Positions 19,104 to 26,251 of a DNA stretch of 29,073 nt are shown here, in pieces. Source of the DNA: an uncultured Clostridia bacterium. Its GTDB lineage: Bacteria > Bacillota > Clostridia > Oscillospirales > Acutalibacteraceae. The position numbers were made by a program, and so were the translations under genes. Position 1 is the stretch's first letter; every line of letters begins with the position of its first letter. The stretch is from assembly GCA_947567585.1 (NCBI GenBank), contig CANONE010000008.1, positions 1-29,073 on the forward strand. Reading direction: 5' to 3'. The notes under the pieces are model-generated. The model was not told the DNA's origin and made no database searches. It saw only the letters and a list, made by a program, of their open reading frames with translations.

Positions 19104-20051
19104 ATGATTAGGACGCCGTTATGTGAATTGATTGGGATTGAGTATCCGATTTTTCAGGGAGGCATGGCCTGGATCTCTGACGGAAAGCTGGCCGCCGCTG
19201 TTTCCAATGGCGGCGGGCTGGGTATTATCTCCGCCATGAACGCCAACGCGGAGTATTTGAAAGAGCAGATCAACCTGGCCCGCAGCCTGACGGACCGGCC
19301 CTTCGGCGTCAACATCATGCTGATGTCGCCCTTTGCCGCTCAGGTGGCGGAATTGGCGGCAAAGGAGCATGTGGCCGTGGTCACCACCGGCGCGGGGAAC
19401 CCGGCCAAGTATATGCCTATGTGGCTGGAGGCCGGGGTAAAGGTCATTCCTGTGGTAGCTTCGGTGGGTATGGCCAAGCTGGTGGCCAAGGCCGGAGCAT
19501 CCGCCATTATAGCCGAGGGCGGGGAATCCGGCGGGCATGTGGGAGAGCTGACCACCATGGTGCTGGTCCCCCAGGTATGCGACGCCACGGACCTGCCGGT
19601 GCTGGCCGCCGGCGGCATTGGCGATGGCCGGGGCATTGCAGCCGCTTTCCAGCTGGGGGCGGTAGGCGTGCAGGTAGGCACCCGGTTTTTGGTAGCGGAG
19701 GAATGCGGGGTGCATCCTAATTATAAGAAAAAGGTCCTCAAGGCCAACGACATTGCCACCATGACCACCGGCAAACGTTTGGGGCACCCTGTCCGGCAGA
19801 TAAAAAACCAGTTCGCCAAGGATTTCCTCAAGGCCGAGTATGACAGCAGTGTCTCTGATGAAAAGCTGGAGGAAATGGGCCGGGGAGCCCTATACCGGGC
19901 GGCTGTGGAAGGCGATGAAAAGACCGGGGACTTCTTGGCCGGACAGATTGCCGGCATGGTAAACAAGGAGCAGCCCGCCGCCGAAATTATTAAAGAGATG
20001 TTCACTGAGGCGGAAGAGGCGCTGAAAGGCGCGGGACGGTGGCTGGTATAG
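19104..20051 (+). CDS. fabK: Enoyl-ACP reductase II (FMN-dependent)
   Basis: FabK reduces enoyl-ACP in the last step of each elongation cycle, using FMN and NAD(P)H; it replaces FabI and is insensitive to triclosan. The 315-aa TIM-barrel product shows the nitronate monooxygenase/FabK pattern: IEYPIFQGGMAW near the start, the NGGGLGIISA loop, GVNIML, EGGESGGHVG and the phosphate-binding AAGGIGDGRGIAAA. I chose the ATG at 19104 (AGGAGCGG site), which gives the family N-terminus; the open frame extends much further upstream over fabH. The 76-base gap after fabH is G/C-rich and partly self-complementary. Confidence 0.97.
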   Translation: MIRTPLCELIGIEYPIFQGGMAWISDGKLAAAVSNGGGLGIISAMNANAEYLKEQINLARSLTDRPFGVNIMLMSPFAAQVAELAAKEHVAVVTTGAGNPAKYMPMWLEAGVKVIPVVASVGMAKLVAKAGASAIIAEGGESGGHVGELTTMVLVPQVCDATDLPVLAAGGIGDGRGIAAAFQLGAVGVQVGTRFLVAEECGVHPNYKKKVLKANDIATMTTGKRLGHPVRQIKNQFAKDFLKAEYDSSVSDEKLEEMGRGALYRAAVEGDEKTGDFLAGQIAGMVNKEQPAAEIIKEMFTEAEEALKGAGRWLV

Positions 20052-20078
20052 TCGGCTGAAAGGAGAAGCGCATCCGCT

Positions 20079-20297
20079 ATGGAACCTACTTTATTTACGA
20101 TTGTCCTTCTCGTTTTAATTTTGGGCGCGTCGGCGGGGGTTTCCTATTTGATTATAAAAGCCGCGGTGGCCCAGGGGATTAAGGACGCTTTGTGGAACCT
20201 GGAGGCCAGTATGAGAAACGCCGTGAAAAACGGTGTGCTGGAAGCCCTGGCGGAGAGGGATAAGAATAAGACAGAAACGGAGAAAAAGAATGGGTAA
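20079..20297 (+). CDS. Small membrane protein within the fab operon
   Basis: A 72-aa protein with one N-terminal membrane helix (about residues 6-29) and a charged, probably amphipathic helical tail ending in Lys/Glu repeats. It lies between fabK and fabD, and its last 8 bases overlap the fabD start, so it is co-translated with fabD. An AAAGGAG site lies 13 bases before the ATG, a little far. It is not acyl carrier protein: no DSL phosphopantetheine motif and far too hydrophobic. I do not recognise a family. Membrane tethering or regulation of the synthase is a guess. Confidence 0.8.
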   Translation: MEPTLFTIVLLVLILGASAGVSYLIIKAAVAQGIKDALWNLEASMRNAVKNGVLEALAERDKNKTETEKKNG

Positions 20298-21195
20298 GAT
20301 AGCCTTTCTATTTGCGGGCCAGGGGGCCCAGTATCCAGGCATGGGGCGGTCGCTGGCGGCCTGCAGTCCGGCGGCGAAGGCTGTGTTTGATTTGGCGGAC
20401 CAGCTGCGGCCTGGAACTTCGGGCCAGTGCTTTGGGGGGACGGCGGAGGAGCTCTCCGTCACCCAAAACACCCAGCCCTGCCTCTACTGTGTGGACCTGG
20501 CGGCCGCAACGGCCCTGGAAGAGCGGGGCGTCCGTCCGGACTTCGCGGCAGGCTTCTCCTTAGGGGAAGCAGCGGCGGCGGCGTTTGCGGGGATTTTTTC
20601 GCGGGAGGACGGCTTCCGCTTTGTGTGCCGGCGGGCCGAAGCCATGCAGAAGGCTGCGGAGGAAAACCCCGGCGGCATGGCGGCGGTGCTGAAACTTCCC
20701 AATGAGACGGTAGAGGCTCTGTGCCAGGAGTTCACAAAGGTATGGCCGGTAAACTACAATTGCCCGGGCCAGCTGGTAGTGGCCGGAGAGCCCGGACAAC
20801 TGAAGCTCTTCGGCGAAAAGGTGAAGGAGGCCGGAGGCCGGACCGCGCCCTTAGCGGTAAGCGGGGGGTTTCACTCGCCCTTTATGGAGAGCGCCGCCCG
20901 GGAGCTGGGGGAATATTTAGCCGGGGTGGAGCTTTACAGCCCCCGCCTGCCGGTTTACGCCAACGCCACAGCGCGGCCCTATGAAGACAACGCCCGGGAA
21001 CTGCTGACCCAGCAGGTAAAAAGCCCCGTCCGCTGGCAGGAAACCATAGAAGCCCTGGCAGCGGCGGGCGTAGACGCTTTCTACGAATGCGGCCCGGGTA
21101 AGACCCTATGCGGCCTGGTGAAAAAGACCATAAAGACAGCGCGGGTCTTCCAAGTGCAGGACGAGGACACCTTGTTGGCCGCCACAAAAATCTAA
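20290..21195 (+). CDS. fabD: Malonyl-CoA:ACP transacylase
   Basis: FabD moves malonyl from CoA to acyl carrier protein, supplying the elongation steps. The 301-aa product starts at the ATG at 20290 with a GGAG site inside the preceding gene. It has the FAGQGAQYPGMG start, the nucleophile Ser90 in GFSLGEA (many relatives have GHSLGE; Phe for His is a tolerated variation), Arg in the VCRRAEAMQ helix, and catalytic His195 in GGFHSPFM. The C-terminal FYECGPGKTLCGLVKK is also typical. Confidence 0.98.
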   Translation: MGKIAFLFAGQGAQYPGMGRSLAACSPAAKAVFDLADQLRPGTSGQCFGGTAEELSVTQNTQPCLYCVDLAAATALEERGVRPDFAAGFSLGEAAAAAFAGIFSREDGFRFVCRRAEAMQKAAEENPGGMAAVLKLPNETVEALCQEFTKVWPVNYNCPGQLVVAGEPGQLKLFGEKVKEAGGRTAPLAVSGGFHSPFMESAARELGEYLAGVELYSPRLPVYANATARPYEDNARELLTQQVKSPVRWQETIEALAAAGVDAFYECGPGKTLCGLVKKTIKTARVFQVQDEDTLLAATKI

Positions 21196-21292
21196 ACGAG
21201 CCAATCCCGCTTTCTGTAATATGAAAGCGAAAATGATATAGAAACCAAATGAAGAAATTGTAAAAAGCATTGGGCGTTAAGTCTTGGCCCTT

Positions 21293-21313
21293 TGCAGGGG
21301 GTTCTGCCCCGCA
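21293..21313 (+). promoter_or_regulatory. GC hairpin overlapping the approach to the fabG ribosome-binding site
   Basis: TGC/GCA and GGGG/CCCC segments pair with one bulged A around a six-base loop, ending two bases before the GGAAGGAG site of fabG. It resembles the hairpin before the PBP gene (15156-15174). The 132-base gap after fabD contains no other feature. Confidence 0.35.
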
Positions 21314-21327
21314 GGAAGGAGTATATA

Positions 21328-22065
21328 ATGAAGCTGGAAGGGAAGGTGGCGCTGGTTACCGGGGGCTCTCAGGGGCTGGGGCGGGCCATCGCTTTGAAGC
21401 TGGCGGAAAACGGCGCGGATATTGCCATTGCCTATGTGGGGCCGGAGGCGCCGGCCTTGGAAACCGCCGGGGAGATCGAGGCTTTGGGCCGCAGGGTAAA
21501 GCTCTATGTCTGCGACGTGCGGGACGAAATTGCCTGCAACGACACTGTAGCCGCCGTGGGCCGGGATCTGGGAAGGGTGGATATTTTGGTAAATAATGCC
21601 GGCGTTACCCGGGACGGCCTCATGGTCGGCATGAAGGACCAGGACTACGACATGGTGCTGGACATCAATCTCAAGGGTGCGTTCCACATGATCCGTGCCT
21701 GCTACCGGGACTTTATGCGCAAGCGCGCGGGAAAAATTATCAATATCAGTTCCATTGCCGGATTGGTGGGCAACGCTGGGCAGGTAAACTACGCGGCTTC
21801 CAAAGCGGGGCTGATTGGTCTGTCAAAGTCCGTTGCCAAGGAGCTGGGTTCTCGAGGCGTGTGCTGCAACTGTATTGCTCCCGGCTTTATTGAGACGGAC
21901 ATGACCAAGGACATTAAGGCAGACAACCCCCTGCTGATGCAGGTGCCCATGAAGCGTATGGGCCGCCCGGAAGACGTGGCCAACGCGGCCCTTTTCCTGG
22001 CCAGCCCTGAATCTGATTACATCACAGGCGAAACCATAAGAGTAGACGGCGGCTTGGCAACGTAA
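21328..22065 (+). CDS. fabG: 3-oxoacyl-ACP reductase
   Basis: FabG is the NADPH-dependent short-chain dehydrogenase that reduces 3-oxoacyl-ACP. The 245-aa product has the Rossmann motif TGGSQGLG near the N-terminus, NNAGVTRDGLM, catalytic Ser142 in INISSIAG, Tyr155 and Lys159 in YAASK, and the C-terminal ITGETIRVDGG. The ATG at 21328 follows AAGGAG; 12 upstream codons in the same frame are not supported. The stop is followed at once by a hairpin and a 297-base structured gap before fabF. Confidence 0.98.
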   Translation: MKLEGKVALVTGGSQGLGRAIALKLAENGADIAIAYVGPEAPALETAGEIEALGRRVKLYVCDVRDEIACNDTVAAVGRDLGRVDILVNNAGVTRDGLMVGMKDQDYDMVLDINLKGAFHMIRACYRDFMRKRAGKIINISSIAGLVGNAGQVNYAASKAGLIGLSKSVAKELGSRGVCCNCIAPGFIETDMTKDIKADNPLLMQVPMKRMGRPEDVANAALFLASPESDYITGETIRVDGGLAT

Positions 22066-22268
22066 GCAGCGTGACGCTGCACCCAATGCCGCAGGGGTGC
22101 GCAAAGCGGCGCGCTACTTGGGTGGAAAGTCCGTTAGCTTTGTGGACGTGGTCCGGCAGCGGCTACCGGGGCCGCCTGTCAGCTGGCGATTGGGGGCGGG
22201 CCGGTCCCGCAGTAAACCAACGTCTGCGCCCACCCGGCCAGTGGTACGGAATCAAGATAAATTCGGAT
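22066..22268 (+). other. GC-rich structured intercistronic segment between fabG and the AT-rich repeat
   Basis: No gene is supported in this 203-base stretch. Directly after the fabG TAA lies a perfect 6-bp hairpin (22066-22080, GCAGCG-TGA-CGCTGC). An ACCCAA/TTGGGT pair (near 22081 and 22118) and several short GC helices follow. The stretch could be RNA-structured or an inserted repeat fragment. A similarly GC-rich, gene-free block (25903-26089) precedes the other copy of the AT-rich repeat. Confidence 0.4.
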
Positions 22269-22308
22269 GAAAAGTTTTTGATCAAACTTTTTACAAAAAG
22301 TTTGTAGG
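22269..22308 (+). repeat. AT-rich hairpin repeat, copy 1
   Basis: Forty bases that match 26090-26129 at 39 positions. Two overlapping hairpins compete: AAAAGTTT with AAACTTTT, or AAACTTTTT with AAAAAGTTT. Copies sit between fabG and fabF and between accC and accD. Repeats of this look recur in intergenic DNA of related clostridia as far as I recall; a genome count would settle it. Confidence 0.8.
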
Positions 22309-22311
22309 TTG

Positions 22312-22340
22312 GTAAGGGCAAAGCCCTTACGGCCTTAAAG
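22312..22340 (+). repeat. Hairpin plus GGCCTTAAAG tail, copy 1
   Basis: Perfect 8-bp stem GTAAGGGC-AAA-GCCCTTAC followed by GGCCTTAAAG. The same plan, with a different stem, occurs before accB (23669-23695), and a wobble-containing version closes the element before accD (26124-26130 with 26201-26207). The stems differ while staying paired, which suggests that the fold matters. Confidence 0.65.
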
Positions 22341-22361
22341 CCAGTAACAGAGGTGATTAGT

Positions 22362-23594
22362 ATGAGACGGGTTGTGATCACAGGGATGGGCGCGGTAACG
22401 CCTATCGGGAACAATGTGAAAAGCTTTTGGGAGGGGCTCTGCGCCGGCAAATGCGGAATCGGGCCCATTACCAGGTTTGATACTGGGGAATACAAGGTAA
22501 AGGTGGCCGCGGAGGTTAAGGATTTCGACCCCAGCCCCTACATGGATAAAGCCGATCTTAGAAAGTATGATTTATTTTGTCAGTACGCTTTGGCGGCCGC
22601 AGGGCAGGCTGTAGAGGAGAGCGGCATTGCCGGAAGCCTGGAGCCGGAAGAAACCGGCGTATATTTCGGCTCGGGAATCGGAGGCATCGGTACTTTCGAG
22701 CAGCAGCAGCGCCTGATGATCGAGAAGGGTCCCCGGCGGGTGTCCCCCTTCTTTATCCCCGCGCTGATTATCAACATGGCCGGAGGACTGATCGCTATCA
22801 AGCACAATTTCCAGGGTACGGCCGTTTCCTCCGTAACAGCCTGCGCCACCGGCAACAACGCCATTGGCGAGGCATACCGGGCCATTAAGCACGGCTATCT
22901 TTCCGCCGCGTTGGCTGGGGGCGCGGAGGCGGCTATTGTGCCCCTGGGTTTGGCGGGCTTTTCCAATATGAAAGCGCTTTCTACCGAAGAGGACCCCCAA
23001 AAAGCCTGCGTTCCCTTTGACGCCCGGCGGGGCGGCTTTGTTATGGGCGAGGGCGCGGGGGCGCTGATGCTGGAGGAATATGAACACGCCAAGGCGCGGG
23101 GAGCCGCTATCTACGCGGAAATCTGCGGCTATGGGGCCACCTGCGACGCCCACCACATCACCGCCCCGGACCCGGAAGGCAAGGGCGGCGCCCGGGCCCT
23201 CCGCCTGGCGTATGACGAGGCCGGGGGCTGTGACCCCCATAGGCTCTACATCAACGCCCACGGCACCAGCACCCCGCTAAACGACGCCTGCGAAACCCTG
23301 GCTATCAAGAAGGGCCTGGGAGAGGAGGGGGCCAGAGCTTGTATGATCAGCTCTACCAAGTCCATGACCGGCCACATGCTGGGCGCTGCGGGAGCGGTGG
23401 AGGCCATCGCCTGCGCCATGGCCCTGCGGGAGGGCGTCGTGCCCCCCACCATTGGCTATCAGGAGCCGGACCCCGCCTGCGACCTGGACTATGTGCCCAA
23501 TACCGCCCGAAAAGCCGAGATAGACCTAGCGCTGTCCGCGTCCCTGGGCTTTGGGGGCCACAACGCGTATCTGGCTTTCCGAAAAGCGGAGTAG
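22362..23594 (+). CDS. fabF: 3-oxoacyl-ACP synthase II
   Basis: FabF is the main elongating condensing enzyme (acyl-ACP plus malonyl-ACP). The 410-aa product has the Cys-His-His triad: Cys161 in TACATGNNAIGEA, His300 in NAHGTSTPLND and His338 in KSMTGHMLGAAG; the Lys of STKSMTGH is also in place. The ATG at 22362 follows AGAGGTG; a start three codons upstream is less well placed. It lies between two structured intercistronic elements. Confidence 0.98.
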   Translation: MRRVVITGMGAVTPIGNNVKSFWEGLCAGKCGIGPITRFDTGEYKVKVAAEVKDFDPSPYMDKADLRKYDLFCQYALAAAGQAVEESGIAGSLEPEETGVYFGSGIGGIGTFEQQQRLMIEKGPRRVSPFFIPALIINMAGGLIAIKHNFQGTAVSSVTACATGNNAIGEAYRAIKHGYLSAALAGGAEAAIVPLGLAGFSNMKALSTEEDPQKACVPFDARRGGFVMGEGAGALMLEEYEHAKARGAAIYAEICGYGATCDAHHITAPDPEGKGGARALRLAYDEAGGCDPHRLYINAHGTSTPLNDACETLAIKKGLGEEGARACMISSTKSMTGHMLGAAGAVEAIACAMALREGVVPPTIGYQEPDPACDLDYVPNTARKAEIDLALSASLGFGGHNAYLAFRKAE

Positions 23595-23644
23595 CCGCCC
23601 AGCCCCCGGCACAAACCGAAATAATTTGAAAGAAACAGTTTCGC

Positions 23645-23695
23645 CCACCTTTTCAAAGGTGGCGGGTTGTAGGGCGGCGCCCTACGGCCTTAAAG
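23645..23695 (+). repeat. Two-hairpin intercistronic element before accB
   Basis: Hairpin 1 pairs CCACCTT with AAGGTGG (loop TTCA, 23645-23662). Hairpin 2 is GTAGGGC-GGC-GCCCTAC (23669-23685), followed by GGCCTTAAAGG. Hairpin 2 and its tail match the design at 22312-22340. The accB ribosome-binding site follows directly, so folding could affect accB translation. Confidence 0.6.
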
Positions 23696-23711
23696 GAAGG
23701 AGGCGCCACGC

Positions 23712-24146
23712 TTGGACGTAAAGACGATAGAAAACTTAGCGCGGCTGATGAAGGAGAACGGACTGACCGGGTTGGAATTTTCACAGGAAGGGGTTACCTT
23801 AAAACTGGAGCGCCAGATGGAGGCCGCCGCCCCCCCGGCCGCGCAGGCCGCGCCTGTAGCCTCTCCCTTTGCCCCGGCCCCGGTGGAGCCAGAACACTCG
23901 CCGCAAAAGGGCTCCCTGGTGCTTTCGCCCACCGTGGGCGTGTTTTACGCGGCGCCATCGCCGGAGAGCAAGCCCTTTGTAGAAGTAGGAGACAAGGTGC
24001 AGGAGGGAGACACCCTGTGTATTATCGAGGCTATGAAAATGATGAACGAGATTCCCTCCGAGGTGGCCGGCACCGTGGTGGAGATCTGTGTGGGCAACGG
24101 CCAAGTGGTAGAGTACAACCAACCGCTGTTTCGGGTTGAACCGTAA
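23712..24146 (+). CDS. accB: Biotin carboxyl carrier protein of acetyl-CoA carboxylase
   Basis: The 144-aa carrier holds biotin on Lys109 in the motif EAMKMMNEI and shuttles carboxylate between AccC and AccAD. The N-terminal 35 residues are helical, followed by an Ala/Pro-rich linker (about 36-65) and the biotinyl domain (about 68-144, with the GVFYAAPSPE thumb). The start codon is TTG at 23712; GGAAGGAGG lies eight bases before it and no ATG or GTG fits better. FabZ follows 12 bases later. Confidence 0.96.
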   Translation: MDVKTIENLARLMKENGLTGLEFSQEGVTLKLERQMEAAAPPAAQAAPVASPFAPAPVEPEHSPQKGSLVLSPTVGVFYAAPSPESKPFVEVGDKVQEGDTLCIIEAMKMMNEIPSEVAGTVVEICVGNGQVVEYNQPLFRVEP

Positions 24147-24158
24147 AGGAGGGGCGGC

Positions 24159-24575
24159 ATGAACCGGGAAGAGATAAAAAAGATACTGCCCCACCGGGAG
24201 CCCATGCTGCTGGTGGACCAGGTAGAGCTGGAGGAGGGCGCCTCCCACGGGAGGTACCAGGTGCGGGGCGACGAGTTCTTTCTGCAAGGGCATTTCCCGG
24301 GAAATCCGGTGGTGCCTGGCGTGATTCAGTGCGAGATGCTGGCCCAGTCCGCCTGTGTGCTTTTGATTGGCAAGGCGGAGGGGATGACGCCCCTTTTCAC
24401 CGGCCTGCAAAATGTGAAATTCCGGGGCCAGGTAAAGCCCGGGGACGTGTTTGAAAGCCGCTGCGAGCTGGTGCGCAGCCGGGGCAATTTCTATTTTGCC
24501 AAGGGCTCGGGCTATGTAAACGGAAAGCTCTGCGTTTCGGCGGAATTCTCCTTTGCCCTGGTAAAGACGGAATGA
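24159..24575 (+). CDS. fabZ: 3-hydroxyacyl-ACP dehydratase
   Basis: FabZ removes water from 3-hydroxyacyl-ACP to give the enoyl-ACP used by FabK. The 138-aa hot-dog-fold product has catalytic His45 in GHFPGNPVVPGV and Glu59 in QCEMLAQSA, plus the N-terminal ILPHREPMLLVD. AAAGGAGG precedes the ATG. Confidence 0.98.
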   Translation: MNREEIKKILPHREPMLLVDQVELEEGASHGRYQVRGDEFFLQGHFPGNPVVPGVIQCEMLAQSACVLLIGKAEGMTPLFTGLQNVKFRGQVKPGDVFESRCELVRSRGNFYFAKGSGYVNGKLCVSAEFSFALVKTE

Positions 24576-24600
24576 CTGTGAAAGGAAAGGGGCGGGCGGA

Positions 24601-25902
24601 ATGTTTACCAAGATATTGATCGCCAACCGGGGGGAGATCGCCATCCGCATCATCCGGGCCTGCAAGGAAATGGGAATCTCCACTGTGGCGGTGTATTCCC
24701 AGGCGGATAAGGACTCTCTGCACACGGCCCTGGCGGACCAGGCTGTGTGCGTAGGCGGCCCAAGAGCCCAGGACAGCTACCTCAACGCCGAACGGATCAT
24801 CAGCGCGGCCGTGGCCACCGGCGCCCAGGCGGTTCATCCGGGCTATGGCTTTCTCTCGGAGAACGCGGGCTTTGCGGAAAAATGCAAAAAATATGGCCTC
24901 ACCTTTATCGGACCTCCCGCGGAGGTTATCTCCAAAATGGGAGATAAGGAGGCCGCCCGAAAGCTGATGCAGGCAAACGGCGTGCCCACCACCCCTGGCA
25001 CCGATGTCTTGTCCAGTGTGGAAGAGGCCCGGGCGGCGGCGGAGCGGATTGGCTACCCGGTTCTCATCAAGGCCAGCGCCGGCGGCGGGGGCAAGGGCAT
25101 CCGCCAGGTGGACCGCCCGGAAAACCTGGAGCGCGCCTTTCAAACGGCTTCCGCAGAGGCCCAGGAAGCCTTTGGCGACGGCCGTGTATACATGGAAAAG
25201 TTCCTAAGCCCCGTGAAGCATATCGAGGTCCAGCTTTTGGCCGACCAGACGGGAAACACCGTCTGCCTGGGGGAGCGGGAATGCTCCATTCAGAAGAACA
25301 ACCAAAAGCTTGTGGAGGAATCCCCCTCTCCGGGGGTAAACGCCCAGGTCCGCCGCCAGCTGATGGACGCGGCCACCCGGGCAGCCAAGGCGGCCGGTTA
25401 TGTAAACGCGGGCACCGTGGAGTTCCTGATGGACGAACACAGCCGGTTTTACTTTATGGAGATGAATACCCGCCTACAGGTTGAACACCCGGTGACAGAG
25501 CTGGTAACGGGGATTGACATTGTCAAATGGCAGATTCGCATAGCGGCCGGAGTGCCCCTGGACTTTACCCAGGAGGACATTCGTCTGCAAGGGGCGGCCA
25601 TTGAATGCCGGATCAACGCTACCGGCGCGGGAAAGGTAGAGTTTTTCCATCCGCCGGGAGGCCCCTGGGTACGTTTTGACACCTTCCTGTTCCAGGGATA
25701 CGACATCCCCCCTTATTACGATTCCATGCTGGGCAAGCTGATTGTCCACTCCCCCACCCGAGGAGAGGCCATCCGCAAGATGCAGTCCGCTCTATGTGAA
25801 TTAATTATCAACGGCGCAGGGAATAATATCGAACAGCAAATTTCCATTATCCGCGACCGCCGCTTCCGCTCCGGAAATTACTATACTGACTTTGCCATAT
25901 AA
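24601..25902 (+). CDS. accC: Biotin carboxylase subunit of acetyl-CoA carboxylase
   Basis: AccC carboxylates biotin on AccB with ATP and bicarbonate. The 433-aa product has the normal start (KILIANRGEIAIRI), the ATP-grasp glycine loop SAGGGGKGIR and the active-site strand EMNTRLQVEHPVTE. It is slightly short. Around RINATGAGKVEFFHPPGG the usual segment between the NAEDP and PSPGK motifs is missing, about six residues, and the C-terminal tail of about ten to fifteen residues is absent. The catalytic core looks intact, so it should be active. A 349-base structured gap separates it from accD. Confidence 0.96.
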   Translation: MFTKILIANRGEIAIRIIRACKEMGISTVAVYSQADKDSLHTALADQAVCVGGPRAQDSYLNAERIISAAVATGAQAVHPGYGFLSENAGFAEKCKKYGLTFIGPPAEVISKMGDKEAARKLMQANGVPTTPGTDVLSSVEEARAAAERIGYPVLIKASAGGGGKGIRQVDRPENLERAFQTASAEAQEAFGDGRVYMEKFLSPVKHIEVQLLADQTGNTVCLGERECSIQKNNQKLVEESPSPGVNAQVRRQLMDAATRAAKAAGYVNAGTVEFLMDEHSRFYFMEMNTRLQVEHPVTELVTGIDIVKWQIRIAAGVPLDFTQEDIRLQGAAIECRINATGAGKVEFFHPPGGPWVRFDTFLFQGYDIPPYYDSMLGKLIVHSPTRGEAIRKMQSALCELIINGAGNNIEQQISIIRDRRFRSGNYYTDFAI

Positions 25903-26251
25903 CGCCGCGCCCTGGATTCTTGAGGGGCGAAGGCGGATAGGCGGTCCGGGGGCGGATGTTGCCTGCAAGCCGGGCATACGCAAGCCTAGAGCCGCCCAAT
26001 CACCGAGGGCGGCCGCCCCGGGCCGGCGACAGCTGAAGCCTTGGGCCCCGAGACGCCGGCTGCCTGTTAAAATAAGACAAAACCCGGCAGAAAAGTTTTT
26101 GATCAAACTTTTTTCAAAAAGTTTGTAGGGGTGCGGGGGTGAGCGTCTCCCAGTGGGAGACGCTCTGCGAACCGACCGAGTCGGCAGACGAGACCCAAAG
26201 CCCCTGCGGCCTAAAAGTAAGAGACTCCCCCGAAAGGAGAAACACAGGCAT
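25903..26251 (+). other. Structured gene-free gap between accC and accD
   Basis: The gap holds a GC-rich block (25903-26089), the second AT-rich repeat (26090-26129), an 11-bp perfect hairpin (26141-26151 with 26155-26165), a small CCGAC-CGA-GTCGG hairpin (26172-26184) and the closing GCCCCTGC plus GGCCTAAAAG tail (26200-26217). Open frames across it are not protein-like. Confidence 0.55.
26090..26129 (+). repeat. AT-rich hairpin repeat, copy 2
   Basis: Differs from copy 1 (22269-22308) at a single base (T for A in the loop between the second pair of arms). It is followed by GTAGGGG, which can pair with CCCCTGC at 26201-26207 and so enclose the 26141-26165 hairpin. Confidence 0.8.

Noticed and set aside
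20079..20297. Acyl carrier protein in the fab operon
   Set aside because: No DSL motif, not acidic overall, and has a membrane helix.
22071..22307. Open frames 22071-22307 and 25892-26128 ending in nearly the same peptide (EKFLIKLF)
   Set aside because: The shared ending comes from the 40-base AT-rich repeat; the rest is unrelated and has no ribosome-binding site.
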